Positions 24,722 through 37,452 of a DNA stretch of 64,000 bases are shown in pieces. The notes beneath the pieces were generated by a model. It was not told where the DNA came from. It did no database searches and saw only the letters and a list, made by a program, of their open reading frames with translations. Position 1 is the first letter of the stretch. The number at the start of each line of letters is the position of its first letter. Position numbers and translations under genes: made by a program. Source of the stretch: Ehretia macrophylla (taxonomy: Eukaryota; Streptophyta; Magnoliopsida; Boraginales; Ehretiaceae); NCBI GenBank assembly GCA_037974665.1, contig CM075780.1, positions 1,584,501 to 1,648,500 of the forward strand, given 5' to 3'.

Positions 24722-25276
24722 GTCATGTTGAGCACAAAATTCCAATATGTGTTAACGGTTCACAGTCCAGCCTAGAGAGATGGCCCATTCAAAAGGCCCA
24801 ACGGGCTTAACGACAACCCATCCGCTTCAACAACGCAGCATCCTCACAGGACGTGATATCGACACGTTGTAGGGCCCTCTGATGTCCCACGAGTCATTTT
24901 TTCATCCTTTTGACGGCTCACAATGTATGATTCGGGACGGAAAAACTGAGCAAAAGAATAAAAGTGGCCTGAAACTGATGAAAACGTTCGATTTTGGGCT
25001 CCAAAAAGGGGACAGCGAGCAAGCTGGCTGCCCCATCGTAGAGCTCTTAGTGAGCTTTCTAACGGTACGCTGTGTGCCGCGTAACTCTTTACGGATCAAA
25101 AGCTATGGGCACCGGAGCGATGGAGACCTGGTCACAAACCCTACGCCCTCAGTTTGCAGGCCCGGCCTCTACGTGAAGCGAAGTTGTCTTGCCTAATGTT
25201 CCGTGGGATTCGGTAATAGAGATTTGGTCGATAAAGTATCTTGGCAACCCTAACCAGGGCAAAAAAAATTGAAAAG

Positions 25277-25395
25277 GGGGTGCAACACGTGGACTTCCCA
25301 GGGGGTCACCCATCCTAGTAATACTCTCCCCCAAGCACGCTCAACTTCGGGGTTCTGATGGGATACGGTGCATTAGTGCTAGTATGATCGCACCT
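25277..25395 (-). rRNA. 5S rRNA: 5S rRNA, copy 35
   Basis: 119 nt. Differences: cgagg to cgtgg, tactactctcg to taatactctcc, gcttaac to gctcaac, cggag to cgggg, atccgg to atacgg, gctgg to gctag, gcaccc to gcacct. Confidence 0.91.
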
Positions 25396-25950
25396 GTCAT
25401 GTTGAGGGCACAATTCCTATATGTGTTAACGGTTCACAGTCCCAGCCTAGAGAGATGGCCATTGAAAAGTCCCAATGGGCTTAACGACAAGCCATCAACT
25501 TCAACAACGCAGCATCCTCGCAAGACGTGATATCGACACGTTGTAGGGCCCTCTAATGTGCCGCGATTCAGGTTGTCGTCGTTTTAACGGCTCAGAACGT
25601 ACGATTCAGGACGGAAAAATAGAGCAAAAGAAGAAAAGTGGCCTGAATCTGATGAAAACGTTCGATTTTGGGCTCCAAAAATGGGCACATATAGCAAACT
25701 GGCTGCCCCCGTCGTAGAGCACTCAGAGAGCTTTGCAACGGTATGCGGCGCGCCGCATAACTCCTTACGGATCAAAAGTTATAGGCACCGGAGTGACGGA
25801 GACCTGGTCACAAACCCTAAGCCCTCGGTTTGCGGGCCCGGCCTCTATGTGAAACGAAGTTGTCTTGCCCAATGTTCCGTGGGATTGGTAATAGAGATTT
25901 GGTCGATAAAGTATCTTGGCGACCCTAACAGGGCAAAAAAAATTGAAAAA

Positions 25951-26069
25951 GGGGTGCAACACGAGGACTTCCCAGGGGGTCACCCATCCTAGTACTACTC
26001 TGGCCCAAGCACGCTTAACTTCAGAGTTCTGATGGGATCTGGTGCATTCGTGCTAGTATGATCGCACCC
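25951..26069 (-). rRNA. 5S rRNA: 5S rRNA, copy 36
   Basis: 119 nt. Differences: ctctcgccc to ctctggccc, tcgg to tcag, atccgg to atctgg, attagtgctgg to attcgtgctag. Confidence 0.92.
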
Positions 26070-26627
26070 GTCATGTTGAGGGCACAATTCCTACATGTGT
26101 TAACGGTTCACACTCCTAGCCTAGAGAGATGGCCCATTCAAAAGGCCCAACGGGCCTAATGACAACCCATCCGCTTCAACAACGTAACATCCTCGCAAGA
26201 CGTTATATCGACACGTTGTAGGGCAATCTGATGTCCGACGAGTCAGGTTGTCTTCCTTTTAACGGCTCACGACGTACGATTCGGGGCGGGAAAACAGAGC
26301 AAAAGAAGAAAAATGGCCTGAAACTATTGAAAACGTTTGATTTTGGGCTCTAAAAATGGGCACAGCTAGCAAGCCAACTACCCCTAACGTAGAGCTCTCA
26401 CAGAGCTTTGCAACGGTATGGTGTGCGCCGCATAACTCCTTACGGATCAAAAGTTAAGGGCACCGGAACGACGGAGACCTGGTCATAAACCCTACGCCCT
26501 CGGTTTGCGGGCCCGGCCTCTACGTGAAGTGAAGTTGTCTTGCCCAATGTTCTGTGGGATTCGGTAATAGAGATTTGGTCGATAAGGTATCTTGGCAACC
26601 CTAACCAGGGCAAAAAAAATTGAAAAG

Positions 26628-26746
26628 GGCGTGCAACACGAGGACTTCCTAAGGGGTCACCCATCCTAGTACTACTCACGCCCAAGCACGCTTAACTTCG
26701 GAGTTCTGATGGAATCCGGTGCATTAGTGCTGGTATGATCGCACCC
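26628..26746 (-). rRNA. 5S rRNA: 5S rRNA, copy 37
   Basis: 119 nt. Carries the copy-31 set (gcgtgc, cctaagg, ctcacg, ggaatcc) but keeps the normal tgatgg. Confidence 0.92.
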
Positions 26747-27304
26747 GTCATGTTGAGGGCACAATTCCTATATGTGTTAACGGTTCACAGTCCCAGCCTA
26801 GAGAGATGGCCCATTCGAAAGGCCCAATGGGCTTAGCGACAACCCATCTGCTTCAACAACGCAGCATCCTCACTAGACGTGATATCGACACGTTGTAGGG
26901 CCCTCTGATGTCCCCCAAGTCACGTTGTCGTCCTTTTGACTGCTCACGACGTACCATTCGGGAAGGAAAAACAGAACAAAAGAATAAATATAGCCTAAAA
27001 CTGATGAAAATGTTCGATTTTGGGCTCCAAAAATAGGCACAGCAAGCAAGCTGGCTACCCACGCCGTAGAGCTCTTAGAGAGCTTTGCAACGGTACGTTG
27101 TACGTCGCGTAACTCTTTACGGATCAAAAGTTATGGGCACCGGAGTGACGGAGACCTGGTCACAAACCCTACGCCCTCGGTTTACGGGCCCGACCTCTAC
27201 GTGAAGCGAAGTAGTCTTGCCCAATGTTCCGTGGGATTCGGTAATAGAGATTTGGTCGATAAAGTATCTTGGCAACCCTAACCAGGGCAAAAAAAATTGA
27301 AAAG

Positions 27305-27423
27305 TGGGTGCAACAAGAGGACTTCCCAGGGGGTCACCCATCCTAGTACTACTCTTGCCCAAGCACGCTTAACTTCAGTGTTCTGATGCAATCCAGTGCA
27401 TTAGTGCTATTATGATCGCACAC
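27305..27423 (-). rRNA. 5S rRNA: 5S rRNA, copy 38
   Basis: 119 nt. Same changes as copy 32 except gatgcaatcc in place of gatggaatcc. Confidence 0.91.
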
Positions 27424-27979
27424 GTCATGTTGAGGGCACAATTCCTATATGTGTTAACGGTTCACAGTCCCAGCCTAGAGAGATGGCCCATTCAAAAGGC
27501 CCAATGGGCTTAACGACAACCCATCCGCTTCAACAACGCAGCATCCTCGCAAGACGTGATATCAAAAAGTTGTAGGGCCCTCTGATGTTTCACGATTCAG
27601 GTTGTCGTCCTTTTAACGGCTCACAACGTACGATTCGGGATGGAAAAATAGAGCAAAAGAAGAAAAGTGGCCTGAATCTGATGAAAATGTTCAATTTTGG
27701 GCTACAAAAAGGGCACAGTGAGCAAACTGGCTTCCCTTATCGTAGACCTCTCAGAGAGCTTTGCAACGGTATGCTGTGCGCCGCATAACTCCTTACGGAT
27801 CAAAAGTTATGGGCACCGGAGCGACGGAGACCTGGTCACAAACTCTAAGCCCTCGGTTTGCGGGCCCGGCCTTTACGTGAAACGAAGTTGTCTTGCCCAA
27901 TGTTCCGTGGGATTCGTAATAGAGATTTGGTCGATAAAGTATCTTGGCAACCCTAACCAGGGCAAAAAAAATTGAAAAG

Positions 27980-28098
27980 GGGATACAACACGAGGACTTC
28001 CCAGGGGGTCACCCATCCTAGTACTACTCTCGCCCAAGCACGCTTAACTTCAGAGTTCTGATGGGATCCGGTGCATTAGTGCTGGTATGATCGCACCC
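27980..28098 (-). rRNA. 5S rRNA: 5S rRNA, copy 39
   Basis: 119 nt. Same sequence as copy 33 by eye (ggatacaac, tcag). Confidence 0.93.
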
Positions 28099-28656
28099 GT
28101 CATGTTGAGGGCACAATTCCTATATGTGTTAACGGTTCACAGTCCCAGCCTAGAGAGATGACCCATTCAAAATGCCCAATGGGCTTAACGACAACCCATC
28201 CGCTTCAACAACGCAACATCCTCGCAAGACGTGGTATCGACACTTTGTAGGGCACTCTGAAGTCCCGCGAGTCAAGTTGGCATCCTTTTATCGGCTCACG
28301 ACGTACTTTTCGGGACGGAAAAACAGAGCAAAAGAAGAAATGTGGTCTGAAACTAATGAAAACGTTCGATTTTGGGCTCAAAAAAGGGGCACAGCAAGCA
28401 AGCCAGCTGCCCCCATCGTAGAGCTCTCCGAGAGCTTTGTAACGGTATGCTGTGCGCCGCCTAACTCCTTACGGATCAAAAGTTATAGGCACCGGAACGA
28501 CGGAGACCTGTTCAAAAACCCTACGCCCTCGGTTTGCGGGCCCGGCCTCTATGTGAAGCGAAGTTGTCTTGTCCAATGTTCTATGGGATTTGGTAATAGA
28601 GATTTGGTAGATAAAGTATCTTGGCAACCCTAACCAGGGAAAAAAAAATTGAAAAG

Positions 28657-28775
28657 GGGGTGCAACATGAGGACTTCCCAAGGGGTCACCCATCCTAGTA
28701 CTACTCTCGCCCAAGCACGCTTAACTTTGGAGTTCTTATGGGATCCGGTGCATTAGTGCTGGTATGATCACACCC
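28657..28775 (-). rRNA. 5S rRNA: 5S rRNA, copy 40
   Basis: 119 nt. Differences: acgagg to atgagg, cccaagg, ttcgg to tttgg, ctgatg to cttatg, atcgc to atcac. Unlike copy 34 here, so the 6-unit duplication ends near this gene. Confidence 0.92.
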
Positions 28776-29333
28776 GTCATGTTGAGGGTACAATTCCTAT
28801 ATGTGTTAACGGTTCACAGTCCCAGCCTAGAGAGATGGCTCATTCAAAAGGCCCAATGGGCTTAACGACAACCCATCCGCTTCAACAACGCAGTATCCTC
28901 GCAAGACGTGATATCGACACGTTGTAGGGCCCTTTGATGTCCCGCGAGTCAGGTTGTCGTCCTTTTAACGGCTCACGTCGTTCGATTCGGGAAGTAAAAA
29001 CAGAACAAAAGAATAAAAATAGCCTAAAAATAATGAAAACGTTCGATTTTGGGCTCCAAAAATAGGCACAGCAAGCAAGCTAGCTGCCCCCGTCTTAGAG
29101 CTCTCAGAAAGATTTGTAACGGTACGCTGTGCGCCGCGTAACTCTTTACGGTTCAAAAGTTATGGGCACCGGAGCGACGGAGACCTGGTCACAAACCCTA
29201 TGCCCTCAGTTTGCGGGCCCGGCCTCTACGTGAAGCGAAGTTGTCTTGCCTATTGTTCCGTGGGATTCGGTAATAGAGATTTGGTCGATAAAGTATCTTG
29301 GCAACCCTAACTCGGGCAAAAAAAATTGAAAAG

Positions 29334-29452
29334 GGGATGCAACACGAGGACTTCCCAGGGGGTCACCCATCCTAGTACTACTCTTGCCCAAGCACGCTTA
29401 ACATCGGGTTTCTGATGTGATATGGTGCATTAGTGCTGGTATGATCGCACCC
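29334..29452 (-). rRNA. 5S rRNA: 5S rRNA, copy 41
   Basis: 119 nt. Differences: gggtgc to ggatgc, ctcg to cttg, aacttcggag to aacatcgggt, gatgggatcc to gatgtgatat. Confidence 0.92.
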
Positions 29453-30011
29453 GTCATGTTGAGGTCACAATTCCTATATGTGTTAACGGTTCACAGTCCC
29501 AGCCTAGAGAGATGGCCCATTCAACAGGCCCAATGGGCTTAAAGACAACCCATCCGCTTCAACAATGCAGCATCCTCGCAAGACGTGATATCGACACATT
29601 GTAGGGCCCTCTGATATCCCGCGAGTCAGGTTGTCGTACTTTTAACGGCTCACGACGTACGATTCGGGACGGAAAAACAGAGCAAAAGAAAAAAAATTGG
29701 CCTGAAACTAATGAAAACGTTCGATTTTAGGCTCCAAAAATGGGCACAGCGAGCAAGCTGGCTGCCCCCGTCGTAGAGCTTTCAGAGAGCTTTGCAACGG
29801 TACGCTGTGCGCCGTATAACTCCTTACGGATCAAAAGTAATGGGCACTAGAGCGACGGAGACCTGGTCACAAACCCTACGCCCTCGGTTTCCGGGCCCGG
29901 CCTCTACGTGAAGCGAAGTTGTCTTGCCCAATGTTCTGTGGGATTCGGTAATAGAGATTTGGTCGATAAAGTATCTTGGCAACCCTAACCAAGGCAAAAA
30001 AAATTGAAAAG

Positions 30012-30130
30012 GGGGTGCAACACGAGGACTTCGCAGGGGGTCACCCATCCGAGTATTACTCTCGCCCAAGCACGCTTAACTTCGGAGTTCTGATGGGATC
30101 CGGTGCATTAGTGCTAGTATGATCGCACCC
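30012..30130 (-). rRNA. 5S rRNA: 5S rRNA, copy 42
   Basis: 119 nt. Differences: cttccc to cttcgc, cctagtacta to ccgagtatta, gctgg to gctag. Confidence 0.93.
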
Positions 30131-30688
30131 GTCATATTGAGGGCACAATTCCTATATGTGTTAACGGTTCACAGTCCTAGCCTAGAGAGATGGCCCATTC
30201 AAAAGGCCCAATGGGCTTAACGACAACCCATCTGCTTCAACAATGCAGCATCCTCGCAAGACGTGATGTCGACACGTTGTAGGGCCATCTGATGTCCCGC
30301 GAGTCAGGTTGTCATCCTTTTAACGGCTCACGATGTACGATTCAGGACGAAGAAACAGAGCAAAAGAAGAAAAGTAGCTTGAAAAAGATGAAAACGTTCA
30401 AATTGGGGCTCAAAAAATGGGCACAACAAGCAAGCTGGCTGCCCCCGTCGTAGAGCTCTCAGAGAGCTTTGCAACGTTATGTTGTGTGCCGCATAACTCC
30501 TTACGGATCAAAAGTTATGGGCATCGGAGCGACGGAGACCTGGTCACAAACCCTACGCCCTCGGTTTGCGGGCCCGGCCACTTCGTGAAGCGAAGTTGTC
30601 TTGCCCAATGTTCCGTGGGATTCGGTAATAGAGATTTGGTCGATAAAGTATCTTGGCAACCCTAACCACGGCAAAAAAAATTGAAAAG

Positions 30689-30807
30689 GTGGTGCAACAC
30701 GAGGACTTCACAGGGTGTCACCCATCCTAGTACTACTCTCGCCCGAGCACGCTTAACTTCGGAGTTCTGATGGGATCCAGGGCATTAGTGCTAGTCTGAT
30801 CACACTC
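30689..30807 (-). rRNA. 5S rRNA: 5S rRNA, copy 43
   Basis: 119 nt. Differences: gggtgc to gtggtgc type change, ttcccaggggg to ttcacagggtg, cccaag to cccgag, atccggtgc to atccagggc, gctggtatg to gctagtctg, gcaccc to acactc. Confidence 0.91.
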
Positions 30808-31365
30808 GTCATGTTGAGGGCACAATTCCTATATGTGTTAACGTTTCACAGTCCCAGCCTAGAGAGATGGCCCATTCAAAAGGCCCAATGGGCTTAACAA
30901 CAACCCATCCGCTTCAACAACGCAGCATCCTCGCAAGACGTGATATCGACACGTTGTAGGGCCCTCTAATGTCTCGCGAGTCAGTTTGTCGTCCTTTTAA
31001 CGACTCACGACGTACGATTAGGGACGAAAAAACATAGCAAAAGAAGAATAGTGGCCTGAAATAGATGAAAACGTTCGATTTTGGGCTAACAAAACGGGCA
31101 AAGCGAGCAAGCTGGCTGCCCCCGTCGTAGAGCTCTCAGAGAGCTTTGCAACAGTATGCTATGCGCCGCATAACGCCTTACGGATCAAAAGTAATAGGCA
31201 CCGGAGCGATGGAGACCTGGTCACAAACCCTACGCCCTCGGTTTGCTGGCCCGGCCTCTACGTGAAGCGAAGTTCTCTTGCCCAATGTTCCGTGGGATTC
31301 GATAATAGAGATTTGGTCGATAAAGTATCTTGGCAACCATAACCAGGGCAAAAAAAATTGAAAAG

Positions 31366-31484
31366 GGGGTGCAACACGAGGAGTTCCCAGGGTGTCACCC
31401 ACCCTAGTACTACTCTCGCCCAAGCACACTTAACTTCGGAGTTCTGATGGGATCCGGTGCATTAGTACTGGTATGATCACACCC
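31366..31484 (-). rRNA. 5S rRNA: 5S rRNA, copy 44
   Basis: 119 nt. Differences: ggactt to ggagtt, agggggtc to agggtgtc, catcct to caccct, acgctt to acactt, tgctgg to tactgg, atcgc to atcac. Confidence 0.92.
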
Positions 31485-32042
31485 GTCATGTTGAGGGTAC
31501 AATTCCTATATGTGTTAACGGTTCACAGTCCCAGCCTAGAGAGATGGCCCATTCAAAAGGCCAAATGGGCTTAACGACAACCCATCCGCTTCAACAACGC
31601 AGCATCCTTGCAAGACGTGATATCGACACGTTGTAAGGCCCTCTGATGTCGCGCGAGTCAGGTTGTCATCCTTTTAACGGCTCACGACGTACGATTCGGG
31701 ACGAAAAAATAGAGCAAAAGAAGAAAAGTGGCCTGAAACTGATGAAAACGGTCGATTTTGGGCTCCAAAAATGGACACAACGAGCAAGCTAGCTACCCCC
31801 GTCGTAGAGCTCTCAGAGAGCTTTGCAACGGTATGTTGTGCGCCGCATAACTCCTTACGGATCAAAAGTAATGGGCATCGGAGCGAAGGAGACCTGGTCA
31901 CAAACCCTACGCCCTCGGTTTGTGGTCCTGGCCTCTACGTGAAGCGAAGTTCTCTTGCCCAATGTTCCGTGGGATTCGATAATAGAGATTTGGTCGATAA
32001 AGTATCTTGGCAACCTTAACTAGGGCAAAAAAAATTGAAAAG

Positions 32043-32161
32043 GGGGTGCAACACGAGGACTTCCCAGGGTGTCACCCATCCTAGTACTACTCTAGCCCAA
32101 GCACACTTAACTTCGGAGTTCTGATGGGATCCGGTGCATTAGTGCTGGTATGATCACACCC
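32043..32161 (-). rRNA. 5S rRNA: 5S rRNA, copy 45
   Basis: 119 nt. Differences: agggggtc to agggtgtc, ctcg to ctag, acgctt to acactt, atcgc to atcac; three of the four are shared with neighbour copy 44. Confidence 0.92.
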
Positions 32162-32718
32162 GTCATGTTGAGGGCACAATTCCTATATGTGTTACCGGTT
32201 CACAGTCCCAGCTTAGAGAGATGGCCCATTCAAAAGGCCCAATGGGCTTAACGGCAACCCATCCGCTTCAACAATGCAGCATCCTCGTAAGACGTGATAT
32301 TGACACGTTGTAGGGCCCTCTGATGTCCCGCGAGTCAGGTTGTCGTCCTTTTAACGGCTCACGACGTACGATTCGAGACGGAAAAATAGAGCAAAAGAAG
32401 AAAAGTGGCCTGAATCTGATGAAAAAGTTTGATTTTGGGCTCCAAAAACTGGCAGAGCGAGCAAGCTGGTTGACCCCGTTGTAGAGCTCTCAGAGAGCTT
32501 TGCAACGGTATGCTGTACGATGCATAACTCCTTACGGATCAAAAGTTATGGGCATCGAAGCGACAGAGACCTGGTCACAAACCCTACGCCCTCGGTTTGC
32601 AGGCCCGGCCTCTACGTGAAGCAAAGTTCTCTTGCCCAATGTTCCGTGGGATTGCTAATAGAGATTTGGTCGATAAAGTATCTTGGCAACCCTAACCAGG
32701 GCAAAAAAACTTGAAAAG

Positions 32719-32837
32719 GGGGTGCAACACGAGGACTTCCCAGGGGGTCGCCCATCCTAATACTACTCTCGCCCAAGCACGCTTAACTTCGGAGTTCTGA
32801 TGGGATACGGTGAATTAGTGCTGGCATTATCGCACCC
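32719..32837 (-). rRNA. 5S rRNA: 5S rRNA, copy 46
   Basis: 119 nt. Differences: gtcaccc to gtcgccc, ctagta to ctaata, atccgg to atacgg, tgcatt to tgaatt, ggtatg to ggcatt. Confidence 0.92.
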
Positions 32838-33394
32838 GTCATGTTGAGGGCACAATTTCTATATGTGTTATCGGTTCACAGTCCCAGCCTAGAAAGATGG
32901 CCCGTTCAAAAGGCCCAATGGGCTTAACGACAACCCATCCGCTTCAATAACGTAGCATCCTCGCAAGACGTGATATCGAGAAGTTGTAGGGCCCTCTGAT
33001 GTCCCGCGAGTCAGGTTGTCGTCCTTTTAACGGCTCACAACGTACGATTCCGAACGGAAAAACAGAGCAAAAGAATTAAAGTGGCCTAAAACTAATGAAA
33101 ACGTTCGATTTTGGGCTCCAAAAATAGGCACAGCGAGCAAGCTGGTTTCCCTCGTCGTAGAGCTCTCAGAGAGCTTTGCAACGGTATGCTGTGCACCTCA
33201 TAACTCAATACGGATGAAAAGTTATGGGCACCGGAGCGACGGAGACCTGGTCACAAACCCTACGCCCTCGGTTTGCGGGCCCGGCCTCACGTGATGCGAA
33301 GTTGTCTTGCCCAATGTTACGTGGGATTCGGTAATAGAGATTTGGTCGCTAAAGTATCTTGGCAACCCTAACCAGGGCAAAAAAAATTGAAAAG

Positions 33395-33513
33395 GGGGTG
33401 CAACACGAGGACTTCCCAAGGGGTCACCCATCGTAGTACTATTCTCGCCCAAGCACGCTTAACTTCGGAGTTCTGATGGGATCCGGTGCATTAGTGCTAG
33501 TATGATCGCACTC
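33395..33513 (-). rRNA. 5S rRNA: 5S rRNA, copy 47
   Basis: 119 nt. Differences: cccaagg, atccta to atcgta, tactactc to tactattc, gctgg to gctag, gcaccc to gcactc. Confidence 0.92.
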
Positions 33514-34071
33514 GTCATGTTGAGGGCACAATTCCTATATGTGTTAACGGTTCACAGTACCAACCTAGAGAGATGGCCCATTCAAAAGGCCCAATGGGCT
33601 TAACGACAACCCATCCGCTTCAACAACGAAGCATCCTCGCTAGACGTGATATCGACACGTTGTAGGGCCCTCTGATGTCCCGCGAGTCAGGTTGTCGCCC
33701 TTTTAACGGCTCACGACGTACGATTCGGGACAGAAAAACAGAGCAAAAGAAGAAAAGTGGCCTGAAACTGATGAAAACGTTCAATTTTGGGCTCCAAAAA
33801 CGGGCACAGCAAGCAGGCTGGTTGCCCCCATCGTAGAACTCTTAGAGAGCTTTGCAACGGTATGCTGTGCGCCGCATAACTCCTTACAAATCAAAAGTTA
33901 TGGGCACCGGAGCAACGGAGACCTGGTCACAAACACTATGCCCTGGGTTTGCGGGCCCGGCCGCTACGTGAAGCGAAGTTGTCTTGCCTAATTTTCCGTG
34001 GGATTCGGTAATAGAGATTTGGTCGATAAAGTATCTTGGCAACCCTAACCAGGGCAAAAAAAATTGAAAAG

Positions 34072-34190
34072 GGGGTGCAACACGAGGACTTCCCAAAGGG
34101 TCACCCATCTTAGTACAACTCTCGCCCAAGCATGCTTAACTTTGGAGTTCTGATGGGATCCGGTGCATTATTGCTGGTATGATTGAACCC
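34072..34190 (-). rRNA. 5S rRNA: 5S rRNA, copy 48
   Basis: 119 nt. Differences: cccaggg to cccaaag, atccta to atctta, tactactc to tacaactc, acgctt to atgctt, ttcgg to tttgg, tagtgc to tattgc, atcgcaccc to attgaaccc. Confidence 0.91.
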
Positions 34191-34746
34191 GTCATGTTGT
34201 GGGCACAATTCCTATATGTGTTAATGGTTCACAGTCCCATCCTATAGAGTTGGCCTATTCAAAAGGCCCAATGGGCTTAACGACAACCCATCCGCTTCAA
34301 CAATGCAGCATCCTCGCAAGATGTGATATCGACACGTTGTAGGGCCCTCTGATCTCGCGCGGGTCAGGTTATCATCCTTTTAACGTCTCACGACGTACGA
34401 TTCGGGATTGAAAAACAGAGCAAAAGAAGAAAAGTGGCCTGATATTGATGAAAATGTTCGATTTTGGGCTTGAAAAACGGGCACAGCATGCAAGTTGGCT
34501 GCCCCCATTGTAGAGCTCTCAGAGAGCTTTGCAACGGTATACTGTGCTCCGCATAACTCTTTACGGATCAAAATTTATGGGCACCGAAGTGACGGAGACC
34601 TGGTCATAAACCCCACGCCCTCAGTTTGCGGGCCCGACCTCTATGTGAAGCGACGTTTATTGCCTAATTTTTTGTGGTATTCGGTAATAGAGATTTGGTC
34701 GATAAAGTATCTTGGTAACCCTAACCAGGGCAAAAAAAATTGAAAA

Positions 34747-34865
34747 GGGGTACAACACGAGGACTTCCCAGTGGGTCACCCATCCTAGTACTACTCTCGC
34801 CCAAGCACCGTTAACTTCGGAGTTCTGATGGGATCCGGTGCATTAGTGCTGGTATGATCGCACCA
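34747..34865 (-). rRNA. 5S rRNA: 5S rRNA, copy 49
   Basis: 119 nt. Differences: gtgcaac to gtacaac, cccaggg to cccagtg, cacgctt to caccgtt, gcaccc to gcacca. The caccgtt change recurs in copy 53. Confidence 0.92.
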
Positions 34866-35423
34866 CTCATGTTGAGGGCACAATTCCTATATGTGTTAAC
34901 GGTTCACAGTTCCATCCTATAGAGATGGCCCACTCAAAAGGCCCAATGGGCTTAACGACAACCCATCCGCTTCAAGAACGCAGCATCCTTACAAGACGTG
35001 ATATCGACACGATGTAAGGCCTTCTGATGTCCTGCGAGTCAGGTTGTCGTCCTTTTAACGGCTCATGATATACGATCCGCGATGGAAAAACAGAGCAAAA
35101 GAATAAAAGTGGCCTAAAACTAATGAAAACATTCTATTTTGGGCTCCAAAAACAGGCACAGCGAGCAAGCTGGTTGCCACCGTCGTAGAACTATCAGAGA
35201 GCATTGCAACGGTATGCTGTGCGCCGCGTAGCTCCTTACGGATCAAAAGTTATGGGCACCGGAGCGACAGAGACCTGGTCACAAACCATACGCCCTCGGT
35301 TTGTGTGCCCGACCTCTATGTGAAGCGAAGTTGTCTTGCCCAATGTTTCGTGGGATTCGGTAATAGAGATTTGGTCGATAAAGTATCTTGGCAACCCTAA
35401 CCAGGGCAAAAAAAATTGAAAAG

Positions 35424-35542
35424 GGGGTGCAACACGAGGACTTCCCAGGGGGTCACCCATCCTAGTACTAATCTCAACCAAGCACGCTTAACATCGGAGT
35501 TCTGATGGGATTCGGTGTTTTAGTGCTGGTATGATCGCACCC
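35424..35542 (-). rRNA. 5S rRNA: 5S rRNA, copy 50
   Basis: 119 nt. Differences: tactactctcgccc to tactaatctcaacc, aacttcgg to aacatcgg, gatccggtgcat to gattcggtgttt. First of three neighbours sharing ctcaaccaag and aacat. Confidence 0.92.
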
Positions 35543-36100
35543 GTCATGTTGAGGGCATAATTCCTATATGTGTTAACGGTTCACAGTCCCAGCCTAGAGA
35601 GATGGCCCATTCAAAAGGCCCAATGGGCTTAACGACAACCCATCCGCTTCAACAACGCAGCATCCTTTCAAGGAGTTATATCGACAAGATGTAGGGCAAT
35701 CTGATATCCCGCGAGTCAGGTTGTCATCCTTTTAACGGCTCACGACGTACGATCCGGGACGGACAAATAGAGCAAAAGAATAAAAGTGGCCTGAAACTAA
35801 TGAAAACAAACGATTTTGGTCTCCAAAAATGGGCACAGCGAGCATGCTGGCTGCCCCAGTCGTAGAGCTCTCAGAGAGCATTGCAACGTTATGCTATGCG
35901 CCGTGTAACTCCTTACGGATAAAAAATTATGGGCACCGGAGCGACAAAGACTTGGTCACAAACCCTACGCCCTCAGTTTGCGGGCCCGACCTCTATGTGA
36001 AGTGAAGTTGTCTTGCCCAATGTTCCGTGGGATTCGGTAATAGAGATTTGGTCAATAAAGTATCTTGGCAACCCTAACCAGGGCCAAAAAAATTGAAAAG

Positions 36101-36219
36101 GGGGTGCAACACGAGGACTTCCCAGGGGGTCACCCATCCTAGTACTACTCTCAACCAAGCACACTTAACATTGGAGTTCTGATGGGATCCGGTGCATTAG
36201 TGCTGGTATGATCGCACCC
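36101..36219 (-). rRNA. 5S rRNA: 5S rRNA, copy 51
   Basis: 119 nt. Differences: ctcgccc to ctcaacc, acgctt to acactt, aacttcgg to aacattgg. Confidence 0.93.
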
Positions 36220-36776
36220 GTCATGTTGAGGGCACAATTCCTATATGTGTTAACGGTTCACAGTCCCAGCCTAGAGAGATGGCCCATTCAAAAGGCCCAC
36301 TGGGCTTAACGACAACCCATCCGCTTCAACAACGCAGCATCCTCTCAAGACGTTATATTGACACGATGTAGGGCCCTCTGATGTCCCGCGAGTCAGGTTG
36401 TCGTCCTTTTAATGGCTCACGACGTACAATCCGGGACGGCAAAACAGAGCAAAAGAATAAAAGTGGCCTGAAACTAATGATAACAATCGATTTTGGTCTC
36501 CAAAAACGGGCACAGCGAGCAAGCTAGCTGCCCCCGTCGTAGAGCTCTCAGGGAGCATTGCAACGGTATGCTGTGCGCCGCGTAACTCCTTACGGATCAA
36601 AAGTTATGGGCACCAGAGCGACAGAGACCTGGTCACAAACCCTACGCCCTCGGTTTGCGGGCCCGGCATCTATGTGTAGCGATGTTTTCTTGCCCAATGT
36701 TCCGTGGGATTCGGTAATAGAGATTTGGCGATAAAGTATCTTGGCAACCCTAACCAGGGCAAAAAAAATTGAAAAG

Positions 36777-36895
36777 GGGGTGCAGCACGAGGACTTCCCA
36801 GGGGGTCACCCATCCTAGTACTACACTCAACCAAGCACACTTAACATCGGAGTTCTGATGAGATCCGGTGCATTAGTGCTGGTATGATCGCACCT
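36777..36895 (-). rRNA. 5S rRNA: 5S rRNA, copy 52
   Basis: 119 nt. Differences: gcaacac to gcagcac, ctctcgccc to cactcaacc, acgctt to acactt, aacttcgg to aacatcgg, gatggg to gatgag, gcaccc to gcacct. Confidence 0.92.
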
Positions 36896-37452
36896 GTCAT
36901 GTTGAGGGCACAATTCCTATATGTGTTAATGGTTCACAGTCCCAGCCTAGAGAGATGGCCCATTCAAAAGGCCCACTGGGCTTAACGACAACCCATCCGC
37001 TTCAACAACGCAGCATCCTCTCAAGACGTTATATCGACACGATGTAGGGCCCTCTGATGTCCCGTGAGTCAGGTTGTCGTCCTTTTAATGGCTCACGACG
37101 TACGATCCGGGATGGAAAAACAGAGCAAAAGAATAAAAGTGGCCTGAAACTAATGAAAACAATCGATTTTGGTCTCCAAAAATGGGCATAGCGAGCTAGC
37201 TAGCTGCGCCCGTCGTAGAGCTCTCAGGGAGCATTGCAACGGTATGCTGTGCACCGCGTAACTCCTTACGGATCAAAAGTTATGGGCACCGAAGCGACAG
37301 AGACCTGGTCACAAACCCTACGCCCTCGGTTTACGGGCCCGGCCTCTATGTGTAGCGAAGTTTTCTTGCCCAATGTTCCGTGGGATTCGGTAATAGAGAT
37401 TTGGCGATAAAGTATCTTGGCAACCCTAACCAGGGCAAAAAAATTTGAAAAG

